64,000 nucleotides of DNA from Knufia peltigerae (GCA_030247855.1 JAPDRN010000042.1:62001-126000), one strand, 5' to 3'. Counted from the stretch's first letter, positions 34,915-47,705 are shown. Made by a program: numbers and translations. Notes: generated by a model not told the origin, from the letters alone.

Positions 34915-35976
34915 ATGGCCACAGAAAGACAGTATCTTCAAGAAGCCCCTTCATCACTCGTTCGTCCACCATGTCTCTCCCATGTCTTGTATCCCCCGAC
35001 TCCTCGAGCGACAAGTCAATCACCCGCCTTGGGCCTCAGTCCGAACCGCGGTCCGGAACTCGAGGTAAACCTTCATATGCCAAGGCGATGCAAGAGACTG
35101 CGGCAGCATCGGGAGCTTTGATGAACACACCAGCGACAACATAGGATGATGTCAAGGTCCAACAACCGCACCATGACCCAGGTCCAGGTCCAGGTCCAGG
35201 TCCATCGACACTGACGGCCGCACAGAAAGAGAACAAGGACAAAAAGGACACCGTTGCCATGGTTCCTCTCATGTCCCCACCACGGATCGCTCACCGACCA
35301 CGTCCGAGTTTCAGTCGTTCTCCAATGAAGTTGCAATGTGAAAACCACGACACCTCAGAAGTACCATTGAGCGAGGTGCCTTCGATCGGTATGATTCCAT
35401 GGTAAGTCACCAAAGCCCCTTTTTTCTTTCCAGCTTTGCACCACCTACGACGATACGTCCTCGATAGTACCGTTTCCATCCACGTCTAACACTTCATCTC
35501 GACCAGCGGTAGAACTTTCCCCAAGGTCCTAGCAGACAGTGGTTGGGAATGCGCGGTCTGGCGGGACCTGGCATACAACGGGAAAGGAACAATCCAAGAC
35601 AGACTCATTTCGAAAAGCCACGAATATATCAACAACATCGACAACTCACCGGATTTACAAGAGAGGCGAGTACGAATGCTGGAGGCGGAAATGTGTCTCA
35701 TGACAAGACACTACATGGTCGACGACAGCTTAAAATTCTGGAGGGTCCGACCATGGGCGACAAATCCAGAGTTCCTGGAATGGGAAATTGGGCGGTTTGA
35801 TCAGCAATGTGAGTACACGCTTCCGCATTACCACACAAGACCACCACTCACCATGACATGTTGGCGAAGACACTGCGTACGTGCATGCGTGCGCGTCGAG
35901 ACACCATCTGTATATGAGTCCGGCAAGTCAGGTGGTTTTGGATTTGGAGACAAAGGGTAAATTGAGAGTATTATAG
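34915..35976 (+). CDS. Unrecognised four-exon gene, hypothetical protein
   Basis: I assembled exons 34915-35064, 35145-35401, 35507-35808 and 35870-35976 (271 residues). Introns are 80, 105 and 61 nt with GTAAAC..CATAG, GTAAGT..ACCAG and GTGAGT..CGAAG ends, and all phases fit. The N-terminal half is proline- and serine-rich, with a (Pro-Gly)4 run encoded by a hexamer repeat and a basic KENKDKKD patch. The second half is well-formed: GMIPCGRTFPKVLADSGWE, IQDRLISKSHEYINNID, EAEMCLMTRHYMVDD, FWRVRPWATNPEFLEWEIG and a final QVVLDLETKGKLRVL. I do not recognise a family. The strong contrast between this coherent translation and the alternative frames is the reason to call it real. Splicing of the last intron is the least certain; without it the protein would end in a less natural tail at 35960. 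Confidence 0.6.
35178..35204. repeat. CCAGGT hexamer repeat inside a coding exon
   Basis: Four and a half units of CCAGGT encode alternating proline and glycine in exon 2 of the hypothetical gene. Confidence 0.85.
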
Positions 35977-36352
35977 CCGCCATAGACGAGGGCTCTGATT
36001 CGGAAACATGACTTCTGAATCAAACAAAATTCGACTCGACGCTTGCTAAGTGCTAAGGAGTAGTAAGTAGCCTGATGTATACCTAGGAAAGATTCCAACC
36101 ACATTTCAGTCTGCATTGACTAAAAGCCAATCGTGCCGGACACATCAAATCGTTAATTTCGTCACGTTCGTCGTTCATTTCATCATGAATACCTCTCCCA
36201 CATTCACATGTCAGTGTTGTATCGTTTCCGCGGCTGGACGGGGTCCGTAGTTGAATCTCATCCAATCTTTCCCCAGACAAAACCTCCCCAACTCTCTTGC
36301 TTTCTCACTCTGTCGACCTGGTCGATCGGCTCCGGTTCAATCTCGCCCGCAC
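35977..36352. other. Intergenic region between convergent genes
   Basis: This 376 bp holds the 3' flanks of the hypothetical gene and of the Pro/Gln-rich gene. Nothing else is seen. Confidence 0.5.
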
Positions 36353-38288
36353 TCAACCAATCTTCTTCTCAATCCTCTTGAAAAACTTGCCGACCCCCTT
36401 TTCCAACCTGTCCACGGTGGACGGTTGGTTGTGTTGTGAGCCGGACGCGCGTGACGGTTTTCGCTGATGGTGATGGTGGGTGTGGTACTCGTCCTCGGTG
36501 GGTCGGTAGAGTTGACCGTGGACGTCGTATGGGTTCCCCGTCGTCCCGACACCTTGCTGTGTGAGGCCACCGGGTTGTCCACCGCCGGTCTGTGCGTAAC
36601 TGTAGTTTGCGTATCCACCCACAGGGGTGGCAGCGGCAGCAGCATGCGACGGGGGTGGTGGTGGCGGAGATGATCCCGCCGACAGGTAGTCTGGGTACTG
36701 CGGTTGAATGTGCTGGAGGGGTTTGTGAGGTTGGGCGTTGACGGATTGGTAGAATTGAGCGCCGGGGCTCTGCACGGCCTGTTGCTGTTGTTGTTGACCG
36801 CCAAAGATGTGGGCGTTGGGGTCCTGCTGGTGGGGCACGTAGTGTTGTGCGGCGACGCTGGGGTGGCGGCTCGGGTCCGGGCTGGTGGCGCTCGACGGGC
36901 CGGTTGTTCCCCCTCCGAATCCGGTCGAGCCGGATGTCCTCGGTGAGGTCTGAAGAGCCGAAGAGATGGATTGTGGTGGTAGTGCTCCGACTCCTCCTGC
37001 GAACGATGGGTGCTGGTATTGTGGTGGCGTCGTCGTCGTCATCGTCGTGGTCGTCGCGTGTGGACCAAAGGACGGTTGGCCGGGAACAACACCAGCACCA
37101 GGAGGTGGTGGTGGTGAGCCGTAATGACCGTAAGGTTGCTGTCCTGCTCCTGGCACGACACCGACACCGACACCTCCGGGAACAGTATGAGGCTGTTGTT
37201 GTTGTTGTTGATGATGGGCCGGGGCATAGGCGCGGTCGTGCATTGCGGCTGTCGCCAGACCAGTTCCGTTTGCCGCGTCGACCGGAGGGGGAGTGTCTTC
37301 GCGGTGCGCAATGGGTTCGGGAGCCGCGGGCGCCGCTGGGTTATACGCGAGAGGAGTGAAATTCGTGCCCGAGGCTGGGGTCGGTGATTGTGCCGAATGG
37401 TTTCTTTCGATGTTTGTCGACGCGGAACCAGGTGATGGCGATGTCGCTGCCACTGCCGCAGCCGCCGCATGGGCTGTGCTGGGAACTTGACCAAGTGCTG
37501 CTGCTGCCGCCGTCGCTGGTTGAGTAGGTGGTGGCATCTGCATGGCTCGCGCCTTGGTGGGATCGTGGCTCTTGTCCTTGCCGTACGCGGGATCAGAGAT
37601 GGCGACATGTTCGAGATTCTGCACCACCGAACTGACCATGTCATGAGGGTATGGTTCGGGTTCGGGTTCGGGCTCCGGCTCCGACTCGACCTCGTGCGCC
37701 TGTACGTGCGCGTGCTCGTGCGATTCCTCGAGCTCGTCTTGATCATCGTCAACGTCCAGTTGGTGCGGTTGTAACAGTCTCTTGCATATGTCCACGATCA
37801 ATTTCGCGTCCTCTTGATTCCAAAAATAAAAGTCGATCGTGTGTATCCTGTACCTTGTCGTTCCCGGGTCTCGTGGATCCGCGCTGGCCAGGCGCCATTC
37901 ATCTGGCTCTCGTGATGACGACCGGGCAGATGCGGGCGACGCGGTCGTCGTCGGGCCCGTCGTCGCGTCCACGACGAGAGTCACCCGGGTAGGGAACTGG
38001 TGAGCGTTTGTGACGTGGACATTGTCGAGATAGCCACTGAAGGCGGCCTGGTCGGCCGAACCAGGATGAAGCGCGACCTCGATGCGGCTGGTCTGTCTCG
38101 TAGAGTTGTAGTAGATGTAAAAGTACGAGGTCTTGTCGAAACGATGGAGGAACGGTCGAGGGGTTGGAGCGTCAAAGTACGTGTGCACGTCGGCGTACCT
38201 GTAGGGATCTCAGTAAGATATACAAACCGCTTCGAAGAGGTCGGGCTTACACCGTAGTCAGCGTTTCTTCGCCAGGAAATGGTGGCAT
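36353..38288 (-). CDS. Conserved fungal Pro/Gln-rich protein with structured N-terminal domain
   Basis: Exons 38288-38251 and 38198-36353 with a 52-nt intron (GTAAGC..CTACAG) give 627 residues. The intron joins MPPFPGEETLTTV to YADVHTYFDAPTPRPFLHRF. The first 150 residues form a compact domain (SYFYIYYNSTRQTSRIEVA, FSGYLDNVHVTNAHQFPTRVTLVVD, RYRIHTIDFYFWNQEDAKL), which is strongly conserved across filamentous ascomycetes in my memory, although its function is not known to me. Some database entries name such proteins RNA-recognition-motif-like; I see no RNP motif that proves this. An acidic linker (EPEPEPEPEPYP) is followed by about 400 residues rich in Pro, Gln, Ala and Gly. The end is a short amphipathic basic helix, VDRLEKGVGKFFKRIEKKIG, which could bind membranes or nucleic acid. 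Several large antisense frames here are shadows of the repetitive sequence. Confidence 0.8.
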
Positions 38289-38662
38289 GTTGTTGTTGCT
38301 GTTGTACAACACAATATGATGGCTTCGGCTTGGACGGCTTGTAATCGAGCGCAGACACGGAAAACTCACAGCATGACGGCAACTTGTCTTTGCTGTGGTC
38401 GAGCAATGCGCAGATTGTTCATTGTGCCTCAGTCGTTTGAGTTGGGCGGTTACGGAGAATCCAAGGTCGAGGCTTGACGAGGCTGATGACGCACGACGGG
38501 AGAATTGTGGCTGTGCCCCTCCATGGAGATCAGACCAAAGACATCTACGGAGCACAAGCTGTCATCTCAGTATATCACACTATGGTTGGAAAGGGTATTA
38601 TCATGCACTTCCATAGAATATCTGTTTGCATTCATCATTATTGTAGCCTCTTCTGATCTCAT
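38289..38662. other. Intergenic promoter region of the Pro/Gln-rich gene
   Basis: This 374 bp lies upstream of the gene at 38288 and just past the ATG5 stop. No other feature is seen. Confidence 0.5.
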
Positions 38663-39704
38663 CTATCCGCGCATGGCCAGTACAACGGACAGCCAGCCAT
38701 CTGCATAACAGCCCCAACGAAGCAGTTCGTCTAGATTGGCGGTCATAGGTATAGGTGCGCCATGTAAGAGAGGCGTAGCGAGGATAGGAGTCCTCCGCGA
38801 GGGAAATAGGCTTGGTATCAGTTCATGTAGAGCCGTGCCTAATGTCTGAGGTTGTCCTGTACTGCTGCTACCACCTCGGAGTGCTGCTGGTGAGGTCTGA
38901 CCAACACCCGTCATGGTAGGAGAGATGTGTGACTGTAGAACCTTTATCTGAGCCTTACTCGGGTCTTGATCAGGCGGAGACGGCAGGTAGACACGCAGAG
39001 GGACGTTGCGTAACTGTCCGGGGGCTGGCACCAGGCTGCTGTAGATTTTTGAAAAAGTCATCAAGTCACCTTCCTGGGTCGAAGTCCACAAAGCCTTACT
39101 CTCCTGGGCCGACAAGGTCATGATCGGTTTCGCCGTTCCTGACCGAAGAAAGTCTGCCTCTTTGACTGAATTGATGAACGAGTCATGCAACACCACAGGG
39201 GTCGCGTCCAGCATCGACGGCCTTGTCTCGTCTGGAGTGAAGTGTAACGTCAACCGAAACGGCAAAGAGTCCGAGGCTGCATGGTCAGGACCAGCATCTT
39301 GCGTGGACAAGACGTATATATCGTATAGAAGCCCCAATGGTAAATGCCACTTCAGGGGGACGTTGTCGTACGTAAAATAGCCAGCATACGGCGACACGGT
39401 CTCGGGGTCGGCTATCAGTGAGCTTTGGAAAAAGGCGTGTAGACGCGGGAGCAACAAAGGCAAGTAGGAAAGTCGAGGGAAAGCGATCTGTAAGAGGAAC
39501 CGTGATCAGATTGCGCCATTCCAGCCTATTGGCATCTTGAGACGATACCACGACAAGAGGGTGGCTCGAAGGGGACACACTTACCAGGTAGGGATCGGCT
39601 TGGTCAAAACTTCGACATTCTGAGGCGGCTAGTCGGATTTCTAGAGGCAACCTGGCTTTCCATACAGAGCGCTGGATGGCATGCAACTGACCGTTTTGAG
39701 CCAT
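38663..39704 (-). CDS. ATG5: Autophagy protein 5
   Basis: Exons 39704-39585 and 39487-38663, joined across a 97-nt intron (GTAAGT..TTACAG), give 314 residues. The start MAQNGQLHAIQRSVWKARLP followed by LEIRLA is the first ubiquitin-like domain opening of Atg5. PLKWHLPLGLLYDIYVL marks the end of that domain. The helical segment contains NSVKEADFLRSG, where Lys149 corresponds to the Atg12 conjugation site. LRNVPLRVYLPS opens the second ubiquitin-like domain, and the protein ends ELLRWGCYADGWLSVVL, the typical Atg5 C-terminus. Together with Atg12 and Atg16, Atg5 forms the complex that promotes Atg8 lipidation on the phagophore. A proline/serine loop (TGVGQTSPAALRGGSSS) lengthens the second domain relative to animals, as is usual in fungi. 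The start is supported by the frame and by the family N-terminus. Confidence 0.95.
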
Positions 39705-42700
39705 GAATTGGTGTTGAGAGTGGGTGGAGGATGGAGATAGAATCTGACTTGACCGCGCTGGGTGAAGCGTAGGGGAAAAAAGAGGGATTTGATGGCGCGG
39801 AAATTGCCGTGGCCGAGAGGTTATTCCATCGTAACGAGCACGAACCGAGACTATTGCATCTCCGTGATAGCAATGTTGACTCAAGAAGCGAAGGGAAACA
39901 AAAGGCGCCTCAAGGAGAAACAGGAGACGAGATCGGTCGATGGTGTGCAGAGTGAAACCGCGTGGCTCCTGCAACTGTCCCTACCAGGTGTTATCCAAGG
40001 CACCGCCAATAGGTCAGCCAGCCAGCCTCACCGGCCATGGGTGACCTAGCCGCGGAAGGAGTGAGTAAAGCAGGATACGAAGTACGAAGAACTCCCTAGA
40101 GGACAGAGTGATTGTCGTTATTCATCGTAAAAACCTATCTAAAATGGCACTGGATATACGGCGTATGGAGTAGAACAGCATGCTCTTTGGGATACCACAC
40201 ATACGATGGGCATAACTATTTGCTGTCCGTCTTCCCAACCTGGAATTGCGCAGCGGTGTGATGTGACGACCAGGTGCACCAGGAAGCGAGATGGAAGGGC
40301 AGGACAGAGTCTCTCCTCGTCCTGCTGCAGGCTCACTACTCCCTAAGGAGGTGGAAGGTGTCATCGCGCTGTGAAAAACGACGAGCATCAGTCACCGGCC
40401 CAGCTGATCAACTCGACGCCACAAAACACCAGGGTCTCAGAAGCGTCGATGCACATCGCTAAGATCACCCTGCTGTACCCAACGCAGTGGTTGAGCACAC
40501 GCTCTACACATTCCCGCGCGCCGGTTGATAGGACTTTGACTGCATGTGAGTCAATAATGACATGCAACAACTGCACGACCGGGATTACCGCTTTCGATAG
40601 TTCTAGGCCTGGGATGCAGGTCGTTCAATTGAGACGGAAAGATTGACCAGGATACGGACAACGAGGACCAGACTTCGACGCTGTTGGTGTCACCATCCCC
40701 GTGAAATGTGCTCACCGACGGTCTTTCCTCGTGAGACTTCTTGGACGCTTCAAACTCTCCTCCCCGGTCATGATCGACGCCTCGACGGAGTAGGTCAAGG
40801 TCAGGAAATACAACCCCGACGCAAGGGTACGATACGAACTTCTAAACACGGTGAATACGGAGAAGGCAATAACATGAGAAATGGGTGCGCCTCTCGCATG
40901 CCTGTCTACCCACCTCTCTCGCCAATGTCAAGTGACCTTTTCTCAAAGTGAAGCCAGCACCGCCAGCCTCTCTACCCACCAGCAGGGTTCTAGCTAGCCT
41001 ATCTCATGCAAGCAGTGGCCAAGGCCCATGCATGGACTGCGGTGTAACCAAGAGGCTGCAAATCAGCAATCGTACGTGTCATCTCTTTCACCCTAAATTT
41101 CGTTTCTGGACGCGAGCGCGTTAACACGAGGGAGGGACTTGAGATGGACCAGTCGGAGCCTGGTCCATGACCGAGATGCCTTGGATGAGCACGCTCTACT
41201 TGGAGTTTACTTAGCTGTGGCTTGCGTATCTGTGGGGAATTGATTGGTTATTCCAGGTTGACACTCCCTCGGCTCCCTAGGCTAGCAAATCCCCCTGCTT
41301 CGGGGTCTCAACATATTTCGAGCACTTTGCTTTTTCTGTCGGCACCAGATGCACAAGCGGTGATCAGGCTGGGTATCGGTCAACCCGTTCGAATACGAAT
41401 CAAACACGAACTTCTGTTCAGCCACCGAATGGGCCCTTCGTGAATTCCTACACCCGGGGAAAGTTGCTCCGACAGGGAATGGCAGCGGCAGACACGGCTC
41501 ATCCAGGCTTACTGCTTAGGTGTTGCTTTTGATTGCTGCAGGTATGACCCAATAGCTTCTAGGGAGTGAGCCCTCCAAGGAAGATGCCGTGCCCAGTGTG
41601 TTCCCAACCCCAGTCTCCTGTTCTCCGCTCCTGTCTATCCCCTGCTTCGAATAGTTCCCCGTGCCAATGATCTTGGTACAGAGGGTCTTAACTAAAACAA
41701 GGCTCGTGCCTCTGGCGCTCCGCGGTGCAATAGCGCTAGACTCGAGGAGGATCGGCCGACCCTAGGCTGAGCGAGCACCTTGACGAACTTATCCCTTCCC
41801 TGGGTAGGATGGCTCCGTTGGTTGTCTGACTCGCACGCTGGGAGGAGTCGTATGTCGGGCTAGTTCTTTTGCTGCCAGTGCCCCGAGTGCCCGTACAACT
41901 ATGAATCATGATGGTTTGGATCGTCCGCTAGAGGACGACGACATTCCTGACTTGCATTTTGCTGGGTCTGTTTGCACCATACTAACCACTTCACGTCCCG
42001 TCTCATTGAGAACCCGTCTCTCAGGCTAAGGAGTGGCAATCTTTCCCTGCGAAATCAGCTGGTTGAAAAAGTGTCGCGCCATGTGTAGTGGCATCTTGAT
42101 CGCTGGAGACAACGGGGCTCATCCATGGATCGCCAACGTCAGAAGCTTGCTGACCTTGAAGGAAAAAAGTCAGCCCTCCACCGCAGCGACTACATCACAT
42201 TGCATTGCAGCGAGAAGTCCCGGGGCCCAGGGTCGCCTCTGCGAGCTTCTCACAGGCCGCTAAAAAGACTCCCTCCAAGACGAGTGGCCTGACGAGGCCT
42301 CGAGCTAGAAGGGGATCACGCTAAGAGCGCCATGCATGATGCGGGCAAGCGTGCTGCGGCCAGATACCGTGAATCCTCGCCAGCCTACGGGCCTCCTTCC
42401 AGCTAAAGTATGCTCCAGCCGCCAATGCTTGCAGTTCCTGCTATACTGGTTGTCGTCTAGGCAGCGTCCTGATATCCGCTATCCGCTATCCTACCCAGTG
42501 CAAAGACTTTCCCCTCCGCGTGGTTGTTGGCCGCTATCGTCTGTCGTCACCTCCTTGACGGTCCCAGCTAAGCTCCCTTGTCTGGTCCAGAACCGTGTGC
42601 TATGGCCAGGGAGCTCGATCCATCAACTCAAATTTCATCCGAAATAGCAGGCTAAGGTGCCACTTTTGATGCAGCTTGCCTTTTGGAGGGAAGAAAGACT

Positions 42701-43611
42701 GCCTGACTGTCAAATGTCAATCCCTAGACCCCATGCCGCCAGAGTCAACCTCGTTCCAGGTCGAGGGTCGTCGTGTATCGCAGCGTGGTCAAATCAGCGG
42801 CCAGATCCATCCCCAACTCCGCCTACGCGCTGTCAGGAGCTCTCTTCCCTTGTCCCCTTCCACTACCCTGCGGCTCCAGGATATGCTAGTTAGCAGCTCA
42901 CCCGCCTGCCCTTGCTAGTTCCCTAATCATTCGCTTGTCATGCTCCTCTTGCCAAGTGGCTTTCCAATCGTCCTCCAGGCGCTCTCAGCCCATTGATAAG
43001 TTCTAGCTTTTCTCGGGACAACAACATAACTTTGCGTTGATCCTCCCTTTTCGCTCCCTTTGTTTTCACGTCAATTGGAAAATCAACTCACCACGGACAG
43101 CTGTCAGCGTCTCGGGCCTCCCCCTAAACGGAATTGCTTGCCACGCGCAGATGTCAGCCACTGTTCCGTCTTGACTTGGGTTCCACCAAAGACGTCCCGG
43201 AATCTCTTCCACCCGACTCTTCCGTCTTCCTGTCACTTCACTCCACGGTCCACCTTCTACCGAAACCCATCTCGATACTTTTGTGAACGACGAGGAAGAC
43301 AGAACTGTCCTTCGATAAACATCCAGTCCTGCGAAACATCCCGTGAGCCCCGTCGTCACCAAGCTGCCGTGTTCCCTCTTACTCCGTCGCTGTCAATCCT
43401 CAAGTCAACACTAGTCGAACGACGAAGCTCCAGTAGGGCTGACAGGCATATCACCGCTTCGCAATACATCCCCTGTTCGACTTTTGAATTCGCGACGACT
43501 TCTCCTGGGCCTCATGAAACAATTTCTCTTGCCATTCTACAACATGTCAGCTTGATGTACCAAATATCAGTCGGCGCCTTTCACCACTCTAGCCGACTCG
43601 TCGAGGCACCA
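39705..43611. other. 3.9 kb gene-poor region upstream of a putative nuclear protein gene
   Basis: The left few hundred bases belong to the ATG5 promoter. The rest has very few open frames; from about 40580 to 43060 I see none of note on the minus strand. The plus frame 43060-43611 runs without a stop into the next gene, but its translation is rich in Ser, Arg, Cys and Pro and looks like untranslated leader. Long leaders and promoters of this kind are known for fungal developmental regulators; their presence here is inference. Confidence 0.45.
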
Positions 43612-44445
43612 ATGCAGAGCAATAAAGCAAGACTAAAGGTTCATTTGCTCTCTCGTAACAATGATTCCATGGAATCAATTCACATCCAGGTATGCCTCCA
43701 GGTTCAGGTTTGGAGGACTGACGCGCTGATGACACTGTACAGCCAGCAGGATCCTGACTGGCGCATCGAACTCAACGAGCATAACTTGTTCTTTTATGTG
43801 ACCAAGGGCCCGACACAACTCCGGCGCGTGCTGGACTCGCCAATGCTTGAGTCTGCACAGGAGCGGCAGTTCGCGATTTCTCAGCTAGGTCTGCGAAGTG
43901 CAAACTTTGAGAACGAACATACCAGCAGAATCGATTACGCACTTCAGATATTCTGCCAGCACTTTATCGACCACGAGAGCAATGAGAGCTTCCGTCCCAC
44001 ATCACCGTACTATGAGGATTTGACGGACTTCCGAAGTGCGTTAAGCTATACCGAACCGACACCATCTTTACCACTGTCTGACCTTTTAGAAGGCCTACCA
44101 TCATCACCTACCCCAACCGTCAAATCCCTAAGATCGGTCAAATCACCAATGAGTGTTGAATCATTAATGAACCCTGAGATCATTCCACCACCTCCTCCTG
44201 AACGCAAGCGGAAGCACTCCGACTCTCTCTTTGCACCCATTGCAACCGACGACAGCTTTGAAGATTTTGGGTTCTTCGACAGTCCTGCACACCTGAAACA
44301 GAACTTGGAGCACGCACGAGCCGCCACAGTCGTGTCTGGACACGCTGTTCGACTGCGGAGGCGTACTCGAATGCGTCGATCGTTCCTCGATCGAGGTCAC
44401 AGCAAACCTAAGGACACGGACATTGATCGATGCGAGGACGACTGA
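43612..44445 (+). CDS. Putative nuclear protein of unknown function
   Basis: I place the start at ATG 43612 (MQSNKARLKVHLLSRNND), giving 277 residues. The frame is open back to 43060, and an internal ATG at 43672 is also possible. The first half looks folded: ESIHIQVCLQVQVWRTDAL, DWRIELNEHNLFFYVTKG, then QLGLRSANFENEHTSRIDYA and a short helical end near IFCQHFIDHES. The second half is low complexity, with many Ser-Pro and Thr-Pro sites (LPSSPTPTVKSLRSVKSP), a poly-proline run and two basic patches, ERKRKHSDS and RLRRRTRMRRSF, which could be nuclear localisation signals. I do not recognise the family. The very long non-coding flanks on both sides are notable. A regulatory role is only a guess. 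Confidence 0.6.
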   Translation: MQSNKARLKVHLLSRNNDSMESIHIQVCLQVQVWRTDALMTLYSQQDPDWRIELNEHNLFFYVTKGPTQLRRVLDSPMLESAQERQFAISQLGLRSANFENEHTSRIDYALQIFCQHFIDHESNESFRPTSPYYEDLTDFRSALSYTEPTPSLPLSDLLEGLPSSPTPTVKSLRSVKSPMSVESLMNPEIIPPPPPERKRKHSDSLFAPIATDDSFEDFGFFDSPAHLKQNLEHARAATVVSGHAVRLRRRTRMRRSFLDRGHSKPKDTDIDRCEDD

Positions 44446-45961
44446 AGAGTTGTGTCATTCTTGCTCTACCAGTGCCGGTCTCAAGGATAAATATCACGAT
44501 TGCCACCACACTAAAGGAGCACACCACCCCTTTGACTCTGACACCCGTCACATGGATGATCATCATCCTCGACTCCACCCTGTTCTTTCCTCTTTCACGA
44601 CCATCATCTCCACACCACCATACCAGAAATCGAGGACTCATCAGACAGGTGTTTTGTGACGACGACGATATCAGATGCAATGTTATGTCATTCAGATATA
44701 TGTGATGATCAAAAGGACAACTTTTGATGACTTGGACGGCTACGAACACGCACACACCTTCTATTTCTTTGGGCCCGTAATTTTTTCTGCATTATTTTTT
44801 TCCGACACCGAATTTGCTATGCCTGGACGCAAACAACAAAAAGTCTCAACATTTGATTGATTTGACGCGACGCGATGGGTCAACAGCACCACCACTACAC
44901 CACTACATCCTTGATGGGGGAGGGTTTCTTTTTGTGAGCCTTTTTTCGAGTTTTCCAACATGACCTTGGCGATGGCGTTTTGGGGATTTCATACGGGAAA
45001 GGGAAAGGGTAAGAGGAGGGATCTATGGGTTTGTTTTTCGAGAGAATCGGATCGCTTCTTGCAGCACATATTCTGTCAAAATGTTTATTACTTTTTGACC
45101 GGTTTTTATGTTTTGAGCCATGAGCGTTGGCGCTGGACGGAGTTTCAGCGGCTCTCCCACATTCCATCAATCCAGTCCTTTGTTTTTGATGTCTTGTGAA
45201 GCGTGACAGATTTTTTTAGCGAGGGTTGGAATCATTGGAGGGGAAAGGAGTGAGTGGTTTATTGGGTTGTGTCGTTGGGAAGAGAGGGAGCTCAAACGAA
45301 ACCGTTGTCTTTGTGGGTATGAATGTGTAGATGTCGAGGGGAACAACAGATCAAGTTCTCAAACAAGAGGCAGAGAGCCCTCGGGGTCTTTTCTTTCAGC
45401 ATTCAGCAGGGTTCATAGCATGTCACATGAGAATACATATGAAAGAGGAGAGAGTGTGTGTGTGTGGACATTTTGAACGATCCAAGCAGGTGCCCAGCAT
45501 GTCTGGTTGTCATGGTAGTAAGTTCATTCTCTCACAGCTTGTGCTCGTACTGTACAGCACGGAGTACACAAATGTGCCTGGGTACGGAGTAGGTACTTGA
45601 ACCACGTGTGGTGGAGTCGGGTTCTCGTTGAGGGCCCCCCTACAATAGCAAGTGTCCCCGGGAAATCATCAAAGTACCACTTTTGGGTCCTCTCTCGTTA
45701 CTTCCCGTGGATGTCCTTTTGTTTTTCCTTCCCGCCGCTGTTCTTGATTCGTACATACTTTGCAAGAGTGTGAGAGTCTTTCGAGCGAAGTCTTGAGAAT
45801 GGACTATACATGGATTTGTTTTAAAACAGGCACAATACTCGTACTACGGAGTCCAAGTTGGTTCTCCATCTTCTGTCTCTTACGGAGATACTTCCATGGT
45901 AATTAGTATTCCGTACCGTGTCGGATGACATCACCGTCACTGTGATGAACCGGTCGTTTAA

Positions 45962-45972
45962 GTACGGAGTAC
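45962..45972. repeat. Representative copy of the dispersed 11-mer GTACGGAGTAC
   Basis: This is an exact copy of a near-palindrome (arms GTAC, with a non-palindromic centre). Others lie at 3847, 48285, 48599 and 48676, with shorter matches nearby. Confidence 0.85.
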
Positions 45973-47705
45973 TACTCGTATTGTGTTACTGGGGACGACT
46001 GATGATAGTTTACTGTATCGTGAATCAAGAAAAGGCGTGATGACCCGGCACGAAGCGCGTTACTGGAGTCTTGAGTTTTTGACGGGAAACGGGATGAGGC
46101 GCGCGGTGGTGGCCATCCCGTAGCAGCGTACATAACCGGGAGGGAATATGGATACGCCTTTCGGAAAAGTAGGTACAGTACCCGTACATACTACAACGGG
46201 TAACAATGGAGACCGACTCATCAGATGAGACATCATCCTTGTGATTTGAATTCAAGCAAAACGACAAGCTATTAGACCTTGTCATAAAGAGGTGGTTCAA
46301 GGATGAGGCAAGGCAAAAAGGCACCCCCGACTCCTGAATAACTTACAGAACCTAACAGCCGAGCACCTTGACCAGGGGGTTTAAAAAAAAGGTGTCGTGA
46401 TGGACGAACGGGCGACTAACCACCATTACAGCCTCACTTCTTTCCCGTCGGTAAAAACGCCCATGATTCATCAGTAATCCCAGCTGGGATAGTGATTCTC
46501 ACTTTTCTACATACTCTGTACGGGAGTGGCTTGACTCGTACTATTGGTAATTACCAGTAGTTGTGGTCGACGGAGTCCGTATACCTATCAGTAATAAGTT
46601 TTGATGTCTTGATTCTCCTTGCAACAAAACTCTCCTCTTTATAGTACTCGCAGCAAGGGAGTTGAAACAACTCCACTAGCCAGCCATGCATGAGCCTTGA
46701 GAAAGAGGGAAAACAATTCCGCAGCGCCCGATGACCAAACGACAACCTTCTTGCCAGGGTAGGGGTAGTGAGTCTGAGGTGTCATTCGCTTTTGATTTTT
46801 TTGCCCTCCCTCCTTGTCTGCCTTTGCCTTGCAGGGATTGCACGTCGCTTGCGGAACAACAAATCCCATCCGTGGGGGTTGTTTGGTTGTCAGTAGTACG
46901 TAGTTACCGTAGCCAGGACTTTCAATTCTAGCTTGTCCGAGGCAAACCAGGGGTTTCTCCCTTCTCTCACCCTTTGTTGTTTGTAAACTCACGGCTTCCG
47001 ACTGGCCCCAATGACTTACTGTACAACTAGCCGTTTACAGCCGTTTACATTTTCAACAGTCTCTCTCCCCTGTCCTTGTAATCTCTCTCCCTAGTCCTTG
47101 TCCTTGTGTCTGCGTGTCCCGGATCGCTGATACAAATGTACATGTCCGGCATTGAATGGGGAAGGCCTCTGCGGAGTCACCCAAGGGTTGCCTTCTTGTC
47201 TAGGAATTCTTCATGTCTCCCATCCTGGTTTCTTTTTGCAACACCAGTGTCAGTTCCTTGCAAGGGTATTGTTGTCTTGAATCTAGGATAACGGACATCC
47301 GACTCCGTAGCTTGCATGGGTTTGTATTGTTGAGACTAATGAGACAGGCGTATCGGCTGACCTGGAGCCACTGGGTATGTCCCTGGTTCACATCCACATA
47401 CAAGGCCATCACCTTGGTCAGTACCTCATGCCCGGAACCAAGCCACGATGCAGAGTACGGGATTTGGGAGTCCCTTGCTTGGGATTGGACACAAGAGGGG
47501 GGGATGGAGTAACGGATGTACGGTGTAGGATTCTTGAACTGGAAAGGTCGGACTACCACGAATAACAGGGAATAGTGGATGGCAAACAAGCGGCGTACAA
47601 GTAGCACTCGATCCAAGGTCAAGGCAGTTGACCAAGTCTAGTGTTTAGGGTGTGGTCACGAATATTCGCTATGGATGATGGCGTGAAGACCCTCTGGAAG
47701 GAGAA

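Noticed and set aside
35178..35204. Possible CRISPR-like or minisatellite array
   Set aside because: It is a short CCAGGT repeat without spacers, lies in a coding exon, and the genome is fungal.
37039..37752. 237-codon frame and several others within the Pro/Gln-rich gene
   Set aside because: They arise from triplet-rich low-complexity DNA read in other frames; the translations are Arg/His/Thr biased and have no start context.
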